DNA of 64,000 nucleotides from an uncultured Pseudomonas sp. (lineage in GTDB: Bacteria > Pseudomonadota > Gammaproteobacteria > Pseudomonadales > Pseudomonadaceae): assembly GCF_946885955.1 (NCBI RefSeq), contig NZ_CAMPHI010000010.1:1-64000 (forward strand). Direction: 5' to 3'. Below are positions 45,163 to 54,492 of this stretch, in pieces. The notes beneath the pieces are model-generated. The model made no database searches, was not told where the DNA came from, and saw only the letters and a program-made list of their open reading frames with translations. How positions within the stretch are numbered: the first letter of the stretch is position 1; each line of letters opens with the position of its first letter. The translations under genes and the position numbers were made by a program.

Positions 45163-45255
45163 GCTTGCCGCGGTCGGCGTTTTGCCGCAAGGGGCAAGCA
45201 GGGCGGCAGCGGCTTGCCGGGTGCTGCCGCTAAAACCCCGGCAAGCCTTTGCCGC
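45163..45255. promoter_or_regulatory. TTGCCG/CGGCAA cluster upstream of the first flagellin (candidate FleR enhancer)
   Basis: Half-sites occur at 45163-45170 (GCTTGCCG), 45182-45187 (TTGCCG), 45193-45199 (GGCAAGC), 45212-45219 (GCTTGCCG), 45239-45246 (CGGCAAGC) and 45249-45254 (TTGCCG). The cluster is 60-150 bases upstream of the sigma-54 element, matching the arrangement before flgB. Confidence 0.5.
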
Positions 45256-45315
45256 TAGGTTTTCGAATAATTACAACTAACTGTTTTTTATTGGTTTTTT
45301 ATAGAAAAACTGAAT

Positions 45316-45331
45316 TGGCACGCTATTGGCA
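45316..45331 (+). promoter_or_regulatory. Sigma-54 promoter of the first flagellin gene
   Basis: TGGCACGCTATTGGCA keeps GG at -24 and GC at -12 with correct spacing; one position differs from the consensus TTGC. It lies about 94 bases upstream of the ATG. No sigma-28 site was found in this region. Confidence 0.7.
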
Positions 45332-45424
45332 TTGCAGGGGTTGTCACTAGATGTCGGCGCCTGGTGCTCTATCGGTTCCGGCCCGAAGCGCATATGCAGC
45401 AGACATATTCATTGGAGAAAAACC

Positions 45425-47032
45425 ATGGCTCTGACAGTCAATACCAACGTGGCGTCGCTGAATACTCAGCGCAACCTGAATTCCTCGTCCAAGGGTTTGG
45501 ACACCTCCCTGCAGCGTCTGTCGACCGGCTTGCGCATCAACAGCGCCAAGGACGATGCGGCCGGCCTGCAGATTTCCAACCGGCTGACCAGCCAGATTCA
45601 AGGTCTGGCGGTGGCGGTGCGTAACTCCAACGACGGCATCTCTCTGGCGCAAACCGCTGAAGGTGCCCTGCAGCAGTCCACCGGTATTCTGCAGCGCATG
45701 CGCGACTTGGCGTTGCAGTCGGCCAACGGTTCCAATGGCGCCAGCGAGCGCGCCGCCCTGCAGGGCGAGGTCGCGCAACTGCAACAGGAGATCAACCGTA
45801 TCGCCGAAACCACCAGTTTCGGCGGCCGCAAGATTCTCGATGGCTCGTTCGGCTCGCAGAGCTTCCAGGTCGGCGCCAATGCCTTCGAAACCATCAGTGT
45901 GTCAGTCGGTGCTGCGTCCGCTTCCCGTATTGGCGCCAGCCGCTTCAACAGCAGTGTGGCCAGCGATACCGCTGCGCAAAGCGGGATCGCCGCCAGCACT
46001 GTCACCGGTTTTGCCGAAATCACTTCCACCGATGTGGGCTACGCCTCCTCGCCGGCGACCACCGATGGTCTGACCATCAAGGGCAAGCTCGGTGAGGCGT
46101 CGATTGGCTTGGTCGACGGCAGTTCGGCGCGCGAACTGTCCACCGCCGTCAATCGCGCCACCGATTCCACCGGCGTCACCGCCAGCGCGCGCACCTCGGT
46201 TCGTCTGCAGCAGGATGCCAGTGGCGGTTTCACCAACACCGACATCTCCGGCACCATCAGCTTCACGCTCTATGGCGCCAACGACGCCAAGGTGGGCGAT
46301 GGCGTGGCGATTTCCGCGACCATCTCCGACTGGGGCGATCTGTCCGGCCTGGCCGACGCGATCAACAAGGAAACTGGGCGTACCGGCATCAGTGCCAAGA
46401 TATTGGTCAACGGTTCCCTGGAGATGGTCAACGAGCGAGGCGACAATATCGCCATCGATGGTTACACCGCCGAGGGCTCGACGGGCAATACCATCGCCGC
46501 CGAGTTGCAAACCCTGGCGTTTAATGGCGATAACAGCATCGATGACGCGGCGGACGCCAGCGATACCGTCGGCGTAGCCGCGACCTTGACCGGCGACGGC
46601 ACTAACGGCGCGGTTGCCGTGGGCCAGGTGCGCTTCGAGTCGCCCGATGCCTTCAAGGTGGAGAACTTCGACACCATCGATGGCGGTGTGCAAACAGCCG
46701 ACGTTTACAGTCAGCTCGAGTCAGTCGACGAGGTGGACGTGAGCACCTATGTCGGTGCGCAGAACGCACTGGGCATCATCACGGCTGCGATATCCAACAT
46801 CGATAGCCAGCGAGCCCAGTTGGGTGCGGTACAGAACCGCTTCGAGAACACTATTTCCAACCTGCAAAACATCGGGGAAAACGCATCCGCTGCGCGCAGC
46901 CGGATTCGTGATACCGACTATGCGGCGGAAACCTCGGAGCTGACCAAGAACCAGATCCTGCAGCAGGCCGGTACCGCGATTCTGGCTCAGGCCAACCAGT
47001 TGCCGCAGGCGGTGCTCAGCTTGCTTCAGTAA
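45425..47032 (+). CDS. fliC: Flagellin, first copy
   Basis: This 535-residue filament subunit starts with D0/D1 ([38 protein letters not shown]) and contains the TLR5-region helix [21 protein letters not shown] Ser/Thr/Ala-rich D2/D3 domain spans about residues 180-440 and offers many O-glycosylation positions. It ends with [20 protein letters not shown] and [14 protein letters not shown]. The ATG at 45425 follows GGAGAAAAACC. The next gene encodes a near-identical flagellin, also in the variable domain. Confidence 0.97.
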   Translation: MALTVNTNVASLNTQRNLNSSSKGLDTSLQRLSTGLRINSAKDDAAGLQISNRLTSQIQGLAVAVRNSNDGISLAQTAEGALQQSTGILQRMRDLALQSANGSNGASERAALQGEVAQLQQEINRIAETTSFGGRKILDGSFGSQSFQVGANAFETISVSVGAASASRIGASRFNSSVASDTAAQSGIAASTVTGFAEITSTDVGYASSPATTDGLTIKGKLGEASIGLVDGSSARELSTAVNRATDSTGVTASARTSVRLQQDASGGFTNTDISGTISFTLYGANDAKVGDGVAISATISDWGDLSGLADAINKETGRTGISAKILVNGSLEMVNERGDNIAIDGYTAEGSTGNTIAAELQTLAFNGDNSIDDAADASDTVGVAATLTGDGTNGAVAVGQVRFESPDAFKVENFDTIDGGVQTADVYSQLESVDEVDVSTYVGAQNALGIITAAISNIDSQRAQLGAVQNRFENTISNLQNIGENASAARSRIRDTDYAAETSELTKNQILQQAGTAILAQANQLPQAVLSLLQ

Positions 47033-47046
47033 TTCAAACTGGCGGG

Positions 47047-47095
47047 GCAACGGGGCGAGGCGGAGTGATCCGCTCCGCCCCGTTGTCGTTTTGCT
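47047..47095 (+). terminator. Terminator of the first flagellin gene
   Basis: AACGGGGCGaGGCGGAG ... CTCCGCCCCGTT is a long stem followed by TGTCGTTTT, starting about 15 bases after the stop. Confidence 0.8.
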
Positions 47096-47154
47096 CGCTC
47101 CTTGTCCGCATTATCTCCCGGCGCTGCGCTTTCCTGCGTGCGTCCAGCCAGGCC

Positions 47155-47181
47155 TAAACTATTCGATGACGCTGCCGATAG
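47155..47181 (+). promoter_or_regulatory. Candidate upstream sigma-28 promoter of the second flagellin
   Basis: TAAACTAT, 11 bases, GCCGATAG matches the FliA consensus with exact spacing (two mismatches in the -35, one in the -10). It lies 249 bases before the ATG, so it would give a long leader. Confidence 0.5.
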
Positions 47182-47308
47182 CCTCGTAGGCAGTGCCCCG
47201 GGCCGACCGAAAATGAAGCGTCAAGTTTTCGACATGACCTCATCGGCCAGTGTAACTGCCTGATCGATCGGCAGAAAAAAGTCTCAAATTTTTCTTGCCG
47301 AAGCCGCC

Positions 47309-47335
47309 TAAAGTTGCTCCGGGTGGCGCCGATAC
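47309..47335 (+). promoter_or_regulatory. Sigma-28 (FliA) promoter of the second flagellin
   Basis: TAAAGTTG, 11 bases, GCCGATAC has one mismatch in each box and exact spacing, 95 bases before the ATG. Confidence 0.88.
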
Positions 47336-47429
47336 AAAGATCGAATGCGAACTTTATAGGGTGTCTGAGCATGCAGGCCCGAAGCTCGCAGGCTCAGGCA
47401 AACTTAGCGGTCCTTTGGAGGCAAATACC

Positions 47430-49040
47430 ATGGCCCTTACAGTCAACACAAACGTAGCGTCGCTGAATACTCAGCGTAACTTGGGCAGTTCGGCCAAAGG
47501 CCTGGACACCTCCCTGCAACGTCTTTCCACCGGTTTCCGCATCAACAGTGCCAAGGACGATGCGGCCGGCCTGCAGATTTCCAACCGTCTGACCAGTCAG
47601 ATCAATGGTCTGAACGTAGCGGTGCGCAACTCCAACGATGGTATCTCCCTGGCGCAAACCGCTGAAGGTGCCTTGCAACAGTCGACCGGTATCCTGCAGC
47701 GGATGCGCGATCTGGCACTGCAATCGGCCAACGGCTCGAACGGCGCCAGCGAGCGTGACGCTCTGCAAGGCGAAGTGGCCCAGCTGCAGCAGGAACTGAA
47801 CCGTATCGCTGAAACCACCAGTTTCGGTGGTCGCAAGATTCTCGACGGTACCTTCGGTTCGCAGAGCTTCCAGGTCGGCGCCAACGCCTTTGAAACCATC
47901 AGCGTTGCGGTGGGTGCGGCTTCGGCTTCGCGCATCGGCGCCAGCCGTTTCAATAGCAGCGTGGCCAGTGATACCGCAGCGCAAAGCGGTATTGCCGCCA
48001 GCGTCGTCACCGGTTTCGCCGATATCAGCTCTACCAGCGTGGGTTATGCCTCTTCGCCAGCTACTACCGATGGTTTGACCATCAAGGGCAAGCTGGGCGA
48101 AGCCTCGGTCGCTCTGGTCGATGGCAGTTCGGCGCGTGAGCTTTCCAGCGCGGTGAACCGCACCTCGGATTCCACCGGTGTGACCTCCACCGCCCGTACT
48201 GCAGTTCGCCTGCAACAGGATGCCAGTGGCGGCTTCACCAACACCGACACCAGCGGGACCATCAGCTTCACGCTGTATGGCTCGAACAATGCCAAAGAAG
48301 GCGACGGCGTGGCGATCTCCGCCAGCATCACCGACTGGGGCGATCTGTCCGGCCTGGCCGACGCGATCAACAAGGAAACCGGCCGTACTGGTATCAGCGC
48401 ACGGGTGCTGAACAACGGCTCCCTGGAAATGGTCAGTGAGCGTGGCGATGACATCGCCATCAACGACTACAACGCGGTGGGCGATGACGGCACCACGGCT
48501 ATTGCCGCGCAGTTGCAGAGCCTGGCGTTCGATGGCGATAACGGTATCGACGATGCCGATGATGCCAGCGATACCGTGGGTACCGCAGCTGCTCTGACCG
48601 GTGATGGCACTAACGGCGCTACCGCTGTAGGCCAGGTGCGTTTCGAATCGCCGGATGCCTTCGAGGTGGAAAACTTCGACACCGTTGATGGCGGTAACCA
48701 GGCAGCCAGCAAATATAGCGTCCTGGAAGCGGTGGATTCGGTCAACATCGGCACGGCGATCGGTGCGCAGAACGCGCTGGGTATTATCAGTAGCGCGATC
48801 TCGAACATCGACAGCCAGCGTGCGCAACTCGGTGCGGTGCAGAACCGTTTCGAGAACACCATCTCCAACTTGCAAAACATTGGTGAAAACGCTTCCGCTG
48901 CCCGCAGCCGGATCCGTGATACCGACTATGCTGCTGAAACCTCGGAGCTGACCAAGAATCAGATCCTGCAGCAGGCCGGTACCGCGATTCTGGCCCAGGC
49001 CAACCAGCTGCCGCAGGCTGTACTCAGTCTGCTCGGCTAA
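47430..49040 (+). CDS. fliC: Flagellin, second copy
   Basis: This 536-residue flagellin is highly similar to the first copy over its whole length. It has the same [17 protein letters not shown] start, the same repeat of [20 protein letters not shown] in the centre and the same [13 protein letters not shown] end. Differences are scattered (for example [10 protein letters not shown] for [10 protein letters not shown]) and many are synonymous. TTTGGAGG lies 9 bases before the ATG at 47430. It is preceded by sigma-28 promoters instead of a sigma-54 site, so the two copies are probably expressed differently. It is followed by flaG. Confidence 0.97.
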   Translation: MALTVNTNVASLNTQRNLGSSAKGLDTSLQRLSTGFRINSAKDDAAGLQISNRLTSQINGLNVAVRNSNDGISLAQTAEGALQQSTGILQRMRDLALQSANGSNGASERDALQGEVAQLQQELNRIAETTSFGGRKILDGTFGSQSFQVGANAFETISVAVGAASASRIGASRFNSSVASDTAAQSGIAASVVTGFADISSTSVGYASSPATTDGLTIKGKLGEASVALVDGSSARELSSAVNRTSDSTGVTSTARTAVRLQQDASGGFTNTDTSGTISFTLYGSNNAKEGDGVAISASITDWGDLSGLADAINKETGRTGISARVLNNGSLEMVSERGDDIAINDYNAVGDDGTTAIAAQLQSLAFDGDNGIDDADDASDTVGTAAALTGDGTNGATAVGQVRFESPDAFEVENFDTVDGGNQAASKYSVLEAVDSVNIGTAIGAQNALGIISSAISNIDSQRAQLGAVQNRFENTISNLQNIGENASAARSRIRDTDYAAETSELTKNQILQQAGTAILAQANQLPQAVLSLLG

Positions 49041-49060
49041 GGGTAAAAAGCGCTAGACTG

Positions 49061-49092
49061 CGGGGAGAAGGGCGTGGCTCTTCTCCCCGTTC
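49061..49092 (+). terminator. Hairpin after the second flagellin gene
   Basis: CGGGGAGAAG ... CTTCTCCCCG forms a strong stem 20 bases after the stop. No T run follows, so partial termination or mRNA protection is likely, allowing read-through into flaG. Confidence 0.6.
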
Positions 49093-49113
49093 CCTCATTG
49101 CGAGGAGAAATTT

Positions 49114-49512
49114 ATGGACATCGGCTCAATACAAAATCCGCTTATTCAAGTTGCATCACGGGAGTCTGTGCGTACGGCGCCGGATGATCTCGCGCGGCAA
49201 AAGGACTTGGCGCCTAATGCTGCAGGCAACCCTGGCGATGAGCCGGTGGCTGGCAAGACCCCCGCTACGGCTGACGGCGAGAGCGTGAGCCGCGAGCAGA
49301 TCGAGGGCGCGGTGGCTTCCATTCAGGACTTCGTGCAATCGGTTCAACGCAGCATCAATTTTTCCGTCGAAGAAACCAGTGGCCGAGTCGTGGTCAAGGT
49401 TACCGACGCCGGGTCCGGCGATGTAATCCGGCAGATACCTTCTGAAGAAGCCCTGCAACTGGCAGAGAACCTTTCGGAGGTCCGCAGTTTGTTGTTCAAA
49501 GCCGAAGCCTGA
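49114..49512 (+). CDS. flaG: Flagellar protein FlaG
   Basis: This 132-residue protein has a disordered N-terminal half. The C-terminal FlaG domain contains SVQRSINFSVEETSGRVVVK, VTDAGSGDVIRQIPSEEALQ and LAENLSEVRSLLFKAEA. FlaG is thought to affect filament length. GAGGAG precedes the ATG. It is placed between flagellin and fliD as in P. aeruginosa. Confidence 0.93.
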   Translation: MDIGSIQNPLIQVASRESVRTAPDDLARQKDLAPNAAGNPGDEPVAGKTPATADGESVSREQIEGAVASIQDFVQSVQRSINFSVEETSGRVVVKVTDAGSGDVIRQIPSEEALQLAENLSEVRSLLFKAEA

Positions 49513-49516
49513 TTAT

Positions 49517-49532
49517 TGGCACGGCTTTTGAC
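49517..49532 (+). promoter_or_regulatory. Possible sigma-54 site before fliD
   Basis: TGGCACGGCTTTTGAC has a perfect -24 half but lacks the C of the -12 GC doublet. It is placed suitably, 51 bases before the fliD ATG. It may be weak or inactive. Confidence 0.3.
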
Positions 49533-49582
49533 TCTCCAAAGTATTGATGACTTTGGAAGTCACTTTTTTGGCGAGGTGAAAG

Positions 49583-51313
49583 ATGGCTGGAATCACAGGT
49601 CTTGGGTCCGGGATCGACATCAACAGCATCGTGAAAGCGTTGGTCGATGCCGAACGAGCACCCAAACAAGCCCAACTGGACCGGCTTGAGCAAACCACTT
49701 CATCTCGCATCTCCGCACTGGGCACCATGCGCTCGGCGATCGGGGAATTTTCCAGTGCGCTGACAAGCCTGAACAAGCTCTCGGCTTTTCAGAAACAGAC
49801 GGTTTCCTCGACCAACTCTTCGATACTGACGGCCACTTCCACCGGCACTATACCGGCCGGTCGATTCAGTCTGCAGGTGCAGCAGGTGGCCTCCAGCAGC
49901 AAGGTCGCGTTGCAGTCGGTGAGCGGCACCTCGGCCGCGACCTTCAACAGCGGCAAACTGACCATTTCCGCCGGTAGCAGCAGTATCGATATCGACGTGA
50001 CCGAAGATAACAACAGCCTGTTGGGTATCCGCGACGCGATCAATACCGCCGGTTCAAGCCAGGGCATCAGTGCCAGCATCGTTAGCGACGCGTCGGGTTC
50101 TCGCCTGGTATTGAGCTCGAGCAAGACGGGCGCCGGTAATGACATCCAGGTAACGGCCACGTCCGACGGCGTCACCCAGGGCGCCAATTCGCTGTCGGCA
50201 TTGGGTTTTTCCAGCACTGCTTCCGCGGTGCAGTTGCCGTCTTTCTCCGCCGGGGCTGCTGCGACCTTCAAGGCCGGAACGCTGAGCCTGACCAGTGGCG
50301 CGGTTAACCTGGATATTGCGGTCGCCGCGGATGCCACCCTCGACGATATTCGCGCCGCGATCAATCTCGATGGCGCCGGCCAGGGTTTTTCCGCAACGCT
50401 GGAAAGCGTCGAGGGCGGCGCGGCGCGCCTGATGGTCTATTCCAGCAGTGGTGACCCGGTAGCGGTTACGTCCAGCAGCCCGGACACCGGTTTGGGCGAC
50501 AATAATCTGTCGGCGCTGAACTCGGTCAGTGATAGTAATGCGCGCACTATCGATACGGCGAAGTCCGCAATGTTCACCGTTGATGGTCTGGCGGTCGTTC
50601 AGGACAGCAACAGCGTTACGGGCGTCATCGACGGCCTTACCTTGAATCTGGTTGCCGCTCAGTCCGCCGACGATATCGCGGCCGGTAAAACCATTGATGT
50701 GACGGTTGGGCAGGACAAGGGCAGCGTCAAAAGCAATCTGCAGAAATTTGTCGAGGCTTATAACAAGCTGATCCAGACCAACAATGACCTGACTGCTGTC
50801 GTGCAGGTGGGTGAGGGCAAAAAGCCGGTTACCGGCGCCTTGTTGGGTGATAGCTCGCTGCGAAATCTGCTTTCCGGCGTGCGTAAGGAAATGACGCGGC
50901 TCGGTGACGAGTCGGGGCTCGGTTCGCTTGCGGAGCTCGGTATCTCCACGCAAAAGGACGGCAAGCTCAGCATTGACACGGTCAAGCTCGATGAGGCGCT
51001 TAGCAGCAACTACGACGCAGTCGCTACTTTCATGGCTGGCGATGATGGTTTGATGGGACGTCTGGAGGCTGTCGTCAAGCCCTATGCCGATGACGACGGC
51101 ATATTGGGCCAGCGCCAGAAAAGCCTGCAAGGCACGCTGAGCAGCGTCGACAAGCAGAAAGAGGCGCTGGATTTGCGTATCGAAAAAGTTCAGGCTCGCT
51201 TGTTCAGTCAATACAACGCGATGGACATGCTGGTTGGCCGCCTACAGAAAACCAGCGAGAATCTCGCCAACCAACTCGCCAGCCTGCCGGGCCTCGTGAA
51301 AAAGGATAACTAA
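49583..51313 (+). CDS. fliD: Flagellar filament cap protein FliD (HAP2)
   Basis: This 576-residue cap protein guides flagellin folding at the filament tip. The N-terminal segment [20 protein letters not shown] is diagnostic. The central Ala/Ser/Thr-rich domains (about residues 80-370) contain two internal look-alike segments around [19 protein letters not shown] and [19 protein letters not shown]. The C-terminal FliD_C region has [35 protein letters not shown] and a coiled coil. It is longer than the roughly 470-residue P. aeruginosa protein I recall. The stop shares one base with the next start. Confidence 0.95.
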   Translation: MAGITGLGSGIDINSIVKALVDAERAPKQAQLDRLEQTTSSRISALGTMRSAIGEFSSALTSLNKLSAFQKQTVSSTNSSILTATSTGTIPAGRFSLQVQQVASSSKVALQSVSGTSAATFNSGKLTISAGSSSIDIDVTEDNNSLLGIRDAINTAGSSQGISASIVSDASGSRLVLSSSKTGAGNDIQVTATSDGVTQGANSLSALGFSSTASAVQLPSFSAGAAATFKAGTLSLTSGAVNLDIAVAADATLDDIRAAINLDGAGQGFSATLESVEGGAARLMVYSSSGDPVAVTSSSPDTGLGDNNLSALNSVSDSNARTIDTAKSAMFTVDGLAVVQDSNSVTGVIDGLTLNLVAAQSADDIAAGKTIDVTVGQDKGSVKSNLQKFVEAYNKLIQTNNDLTAVVQVGEGKKPVTGALLGDSSLRNLLSGVRKEMTRLGDESGLGSLAELGISTQKDGKLSIDTVKLDEALSSNYDAVATFMAGDDGLMGRLEAVVKPYADDDGILGQRQKSLQGTLSSVDKQKEALDLRIEKVQARLFSQYNAMDMLVGRLQKTSENLANQLASLPGLVKKDN

Positions 51314-51705
51314 TGAGCAAGCACCCAATCGACACCTACAAGCAGGTCAATACCAGCCAGGACGTATCGCCGTACCGCACCGTACAGCTGTTGCTCGAGG
51401 GCGCTTTGCAGCGGGTGATGCTGGCCAAGCATGCCCAGGTCGAAGGCGATACCGAGATCAGGGGAATGGCGGTAGGCAGCACCATTACCATCCTCGGCGC
51501 CTTGCAGGCCAGTTTGGATAAGGAGCAGGGCGGCAACATCGCCGAGAACCTCGACTCGCTCTACGACTACATGACCCGCCGTCTGGCAGGTGTTGCGCTG
51601 GATGACACACCGCGCACGCTCGATGAAGTGCAAGCGCTACTTGAGCAGATCAAGAGCGCCTGGGACGCTATCGATCCCCAGACAGAATCTACCGCAGGAA
51701 ACTGA
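51313..51705 (+). CDS. fliS: FliS-family flagellin chaperone, first paralogue
   Basis: This 130-residue four-helix chaperone has [29 protein letters not shown] start, [22 protein letters not shown] and [20 protein letters not shown], all FliS landmarks. It is more diverged than the next copy. Translation is coupled to fliD (TAATG overlap). It prevents premature flagellin polymerisation in the cytoplasm. Confidence 0.9.
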   Translation: MSKHPIDTYKQVNTSQDVSPYRTVQLLLEGALQRVMLAKHAQVEGDTEIRGMAVGSTITILGALQASLDKEQGGNIAENLDSLYDYMTRRLAGVALDDTPRTLDEVQALLEQIKSAWDAIDPQTESTAGN

Positions 51706-51776
51706 TTTCGGCGTTAAAGCTTTGCGCCGCTGCGCCGATACTAAGGTATCCAGCAAGCAGAATAGCGAGAGCGACA

Positions 51777-52157
51777 ATGAACGCGATGGCGGCCCTCAAG
51801 CAGTATCAAACCGTCAACACCCAGGCCCAGGCCATGGAAGCCAGCCCGCATCGGCTGATCCAGATGCTGATGGAAGGCGGCCTGACGCGTTTGGCCCAGG
51901 CGCGCGGTGCGATGGAGCGCGAGCAGACGGCCCTCAAGGGCGAACTGATCGGCAAGACCATCGGTATCATTGGCGGTTTGCGTGAAGGGCTTAATCTGGA
52001 ACAGGGTGGCGAAGTGGCTGCCAATCTGGATAGTCTCTACGAGTACATGGTGACGCGTTTGCTCGAGGCGAACCTGAAGAACGAAGCTGCGCCGCTGGAC
52101 GAGGTGGCGGGGCTGCTGCGTAATGTGAAGAGCGGTTGGGATGCGATCGGCCAATGA
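51777..52157 (+). CDS. fliS: FliS-family flagellin chaperone, second paralogue
   Basis: This 126-residue protein is close to the canonical Pseudomonas FliS: ALKQYQTVNTQAQAMEASPH, RLIQMLMEGGLTRLAQARGAME, LREGLNLEQGGEVAANLDSLY and a conserved C-terminal helix (LLRNVKSGWDAIGQ). It follows the first paralogue by 71 bases, and the two share the SLY-[DE]YM-TRRL type region. Two copies may serve the two flagellins or act on other export substrates. Confidence 0.93.
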   Translation: MNAMAALKQYQTVNTQAQAMEASPHRLIQMLMEGGLTRLAQARGAMEREQTALKGELIGKTIGIIGGLREGLNLEQGGEVAANLDSLYEYMVTRLLEANLKNEAAPLDEVAGLLRNVKSGWDAIGQ

Positions 52158-52185
52158 TTGCGTTCCGAGTGTGAGGAGCAAGTCC

Positions 52186-52482
52186 ATGAGTTCATCTGTC
52201 CAGCGCTTGGAAGAAACCGGTAGTGCTCTGCGCACCGCCTTGGCCAATAAGGATTGGACGGCGATTGGCGAGCTGGATCTGCAATGCCGGCAAGCTGTCG
52301 ACGAAGCCATGGTCGAGGCCGTTCTCGACGAAGAGGTGTTGCGCGCGCGCATGCAGGAGTTGCTGGACCTGTACCGTGAGCTGGTTGGTGTCTGCCAAGC
52401 CGAACAGCGGCGTCTGGCTGGCGAATTGCTGCAATTGAACCAATCCCAGCAAGGTGCCAAGGTCTACCAGCTGTTTGGCTGA
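52186..52482 (+). CDS. FleP/FliT-like flagellar protein
   Basis: This 98-residue helical protein sits between fliS and fleQ, where P. aeruginosa has PA1096/fleP of similar length. FliT-like proteins are small export chaperones for FliD. A long amphipathic helix (VLRARMQELLDLYRELVGVC) and a second helix follow. The ATG at 52186 has GAGGAG 7 bases upstream. Identity is mainly positional. Confidence 0.75.
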   Translation: MSSSVQRLEETGSALRTALANKDWTAIGELDLQCRQAVDEAMVEAVLDEEVLRARMQELLDLYRELVGVCQAEQRRLAGELLQLNQSQQGAKVYQLFG

Positions 52483-52626
52483 GAACTTTTGGAGTTGCCT
52501 TGCCAGGTACATTTCTCCCTTCCTGCACCATTAGCCAATTTGGCTACACTCCTATTGCTAATCCGATCTTTTCAAACAGGCCCTTGGGCTATCTGTCGGG
52601 TGGAACAAAAAAAGCACGCCATAAAA

Positions 52627-52655
52627 TTGACTGCGCCTGCTAAATTGACTTTACT
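52627..52655 (+). promoter_or_regulatory. Candidate sigma-70 promoter of fleQ
   Basis: TTGACT, 17 bases, TTTACT lies about 80 bases upstream of the fleQ ATG. fleQ in Pseudomonas is known to use a sigma-70-type promoter. The -10 is weak, so other placements in this AT-rich 255-base gap are possible. Confidence 0.4.
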
Positions 52656-52737
52656 AGTGGCCAATTGATTGCTCTCACTGTGCGCTGTGCGCCCGAAGGA
52701 TGTGCGCATCCTGTCATTCCCGAGTCAGAAAAATAAT

Positions 52738-54210
52738 ATGTGGCGTGAAACCAAAATTCTGCTGATTGACGACGACCATGAACGGCGTCGCGATGTAACG
52801 GTCATCCTGAATTTTCTGGGGGAAGATCATCTCGCTTGCGGTAGCCATAATTGGCGCGAAGCAGTCGATGCATTGCCATCCAGCCGAGAAGTCCTGACGG
52901 TGTTGCTGGGGGACGTGCAGAGCAAGGGCGGTGCGCTCGAGTTACTCAAGCAATTGGCCGCCTGGGATGAGTTCCTGCCGGTGCTGATGCTCGATCAGCA
53001 GGCGGCCATGGAATGGCCCGAAGACCTGCGCCGCCGCGTCCTTGCCAGCCTGGAAATGCCGCCCAGCTACAACAAGCTGCTCGACTCGCTGCACCGGGCG
53101 CAGGTCTACCGTGAAATGTACGACCAGGCCCGCGAGCGTGGTCGCCAGCGCGAAACCAATCTGTTCCGTAGCCTGGTCGGTACCAGCCGGGCGATTCAGC
53201 AAGTGCGGCAGATGATGCAGCAGGTGGCCGACACCGAAGCCAATGTATTGATCCTTGGTGAGTCCGGTACCGGCAAGGAAGTGGTCGCGCGTAACCTGCA
53301 TTACCATTCCAAGCGTCGCGATGCGCCCTTTGTCCCGGTCAACTGCGGCGCGATTCCCGCTGAATTGCTGGAAAGCGAGCTGTTCGGTCATGAGAAAGGC
53401 GCTTTTACCGGCGCCATCACCAGCCGCGCCGGACGCTTCGAACTGGCTAACGGCGGCACCCTGTTTCTCGACGAAATCGGCGATATGCCGTTGCCCATGC
53501 AGGTCAAACTGCTGCGGGTACTGCAGGAACGAACCTTCGAGCGGGTGGGCAGCAACAAGACCCAGCACGCCGACGTGCGCATCATCGCGGCCACCCACAA
53601 GCAACTGGAGCAGATGATCGAGGCCGGCAGCTTTCGTGAGGATCTGTATTACCGACTGAATGTCTTCCCCATCGAAATGGCGCCGCTGCGTGAGCGTGTC
53701 GAAGACATCCCGCTGTTGATGAACGAGCTGATCTCGCGCATGGAGTTCGAGAAGCGTGGTTCGATTCGCTTCAACTCGGCGGCAATCATGTCGCTGTGCC
53801 GGCATGACTGGGCGGGTAACGTGCGCGAGCTGGCCAATCTGGTCGAGCGCATGGCAATCATGCATCCCTACGGGGTGATCGGCGTCGGGGAATTACCGAA
53901 GAAATTCCGTCATGTCGACGACGAAGACGAAGACTTGACCAGCAGCCTGCGCGACGAGCTGGAAGAGCGCGCCGCGATAGTGGCAGGCCTGCCCGGTATG
54001 GATTCGCCGGCGATGCTGCCGCCCGAAGGGCTCGACCTCAAGGACTACCTCGGCAATCTGGAGCAGGGCTTGATCCAGCAGGCGCTGGATGATGCCAATG
54101 GCGTGGTTGCCCGTGCCGCCGAACGCTTGCGTATTCGTCGTACCACCCTGGTCGAGAAAATGCGTAAGTACGGCATGGGCCGCCGTGAGGGCGAAGAGCT
54201 GGACGAGTAA
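52738..54210 (+). CDS. fleQ: Flagellar master regulator FleQ
   Basis: This 490-residue sigma-54 activator and c-di-GMP receptor has an atypical receiver-like FleQ domain (residues 1-140; [20 protein letters not shown]). The AAA+ domain has Walker A GESGTGKE (about 174-182), the sigma-54 contact loop GAFTGA and Walker [12 protein letters not shown] Fis-type helix-turn-helix ends the protein ([20 protein letters not shown]). The length equals that of P. aeruginosa FleQ. It drives class II flagellar genes such as fleSR, fliE and flgA. The ATG at 52738 has only a weak site upstream. Confidence 0.96.
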   Translation: MWRETKILLIDDDHERRRDVTVILNFLGEDHLACGSHNWREAVDALPSSREVLTVLLGDVQSKGGALELLKQLAAWDEFLPVLMLDQQAAMEWPEDLRRRVLASLEMPPSYNKLLDSLHRAQVYREMYDQARERGRQRETNLFRSLVGTSRAIQQVRQMMQQVADTEANVLILGESGTGKEVVARNLHYHSKRRDAPFVPVNCGAIPAELLESELFGHEKGAFTGAITSRAGRFELANGGTLFLDEIGDMPLPMQVKLLRVLQERTFERVGSNKTQHADVRIIAATHKQLEQMIEAGSFREDLYYRLNVFPIEMAPLRERVEDIPLLMNELISRMEFEKRGSIRFNSAAIMSLCRHDWAGNVRELANLVERMAIMHPYGVIGVGELPKKFRHVDDEDEDLTSSLRDELEERAAIVAGLPGMDSPAMLPPEGLDLKDYLGNLEQGLIQQALDDANGVVARAAERLRIRRTTLVEKMRKYGMGRREGEELDE

Positions 54211-54256
54211 GTCCGTTCCTCGCGTCCGCGGTTTACCCTGTCCTGGAATGTCGTAG

Positions 54257-54282
54257 GGCGGACATGCCGAAGGCTTGTCCGC
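54257..54282. repeat. Intergenic dyad after fleQ (REP-like or transcript-end hairpin)
   Basis: GGCGGACATGCC and GGCTTGTCCGCC pair almost perfectly, within a longer GTAG ... CTAC frame (54253-54294). This format is common in Pseudomonas intergenic repeats. It lies 47 bases after the fleQ stop and may end its transcript. Confidence 0.55.
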
Positions 54283-54387
54283 CATTGAGGCTACAGCTCT
54301 TCCTCTGGTGGTCTGGGTGAAATCCGCAAAGGTTGCTGTTAAGCCAACCCCTCCCTGATAGCCGGCACTTTGACGCCGTTTCCCTCG

Positions 54388-54412
54388 TTATTTTTAAGTA
54401 ACTGAAAAATAA
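54388..54412. promoter_or_regulatory. AT-rich dyad upstream of the fleS promoter
   Basis: TTATTTTT and AAAAATAA are 8-bp arms around AAGTAACTG, 12 bases upstream of the sigma-54 element. It is nearly the same sequence and position as the dyad before flgB. Confidence 0.4.
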
Positions 54413-54424
54413 GCGATATTTTTT

Positions 54425-54440
54425 AGGCACGGGTATTGCT
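54425..54440 (+). promoter_or_regulatory. Sigma-54 promoter of fleSR
   Basis: AGGCACGGGTATTGCT keeps GG and GC doublets with exact spacing, 53 bases upstream of fleS. FleQ dependence is expected. Confidence 0.85.
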
Positions 54441-54492
54441 ATCTCTCCTGTAACCGCCTGTCTTATGACGGCTTGCTGCACGAGAGAAAACC

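Noticed and set aside
45425..49040. Flagellin duplication as an assembly artefact
   Set aside because: The two copies differ at many synonymous and some amino-acid positions and have unrelated upstream regions, so they are two real genes.
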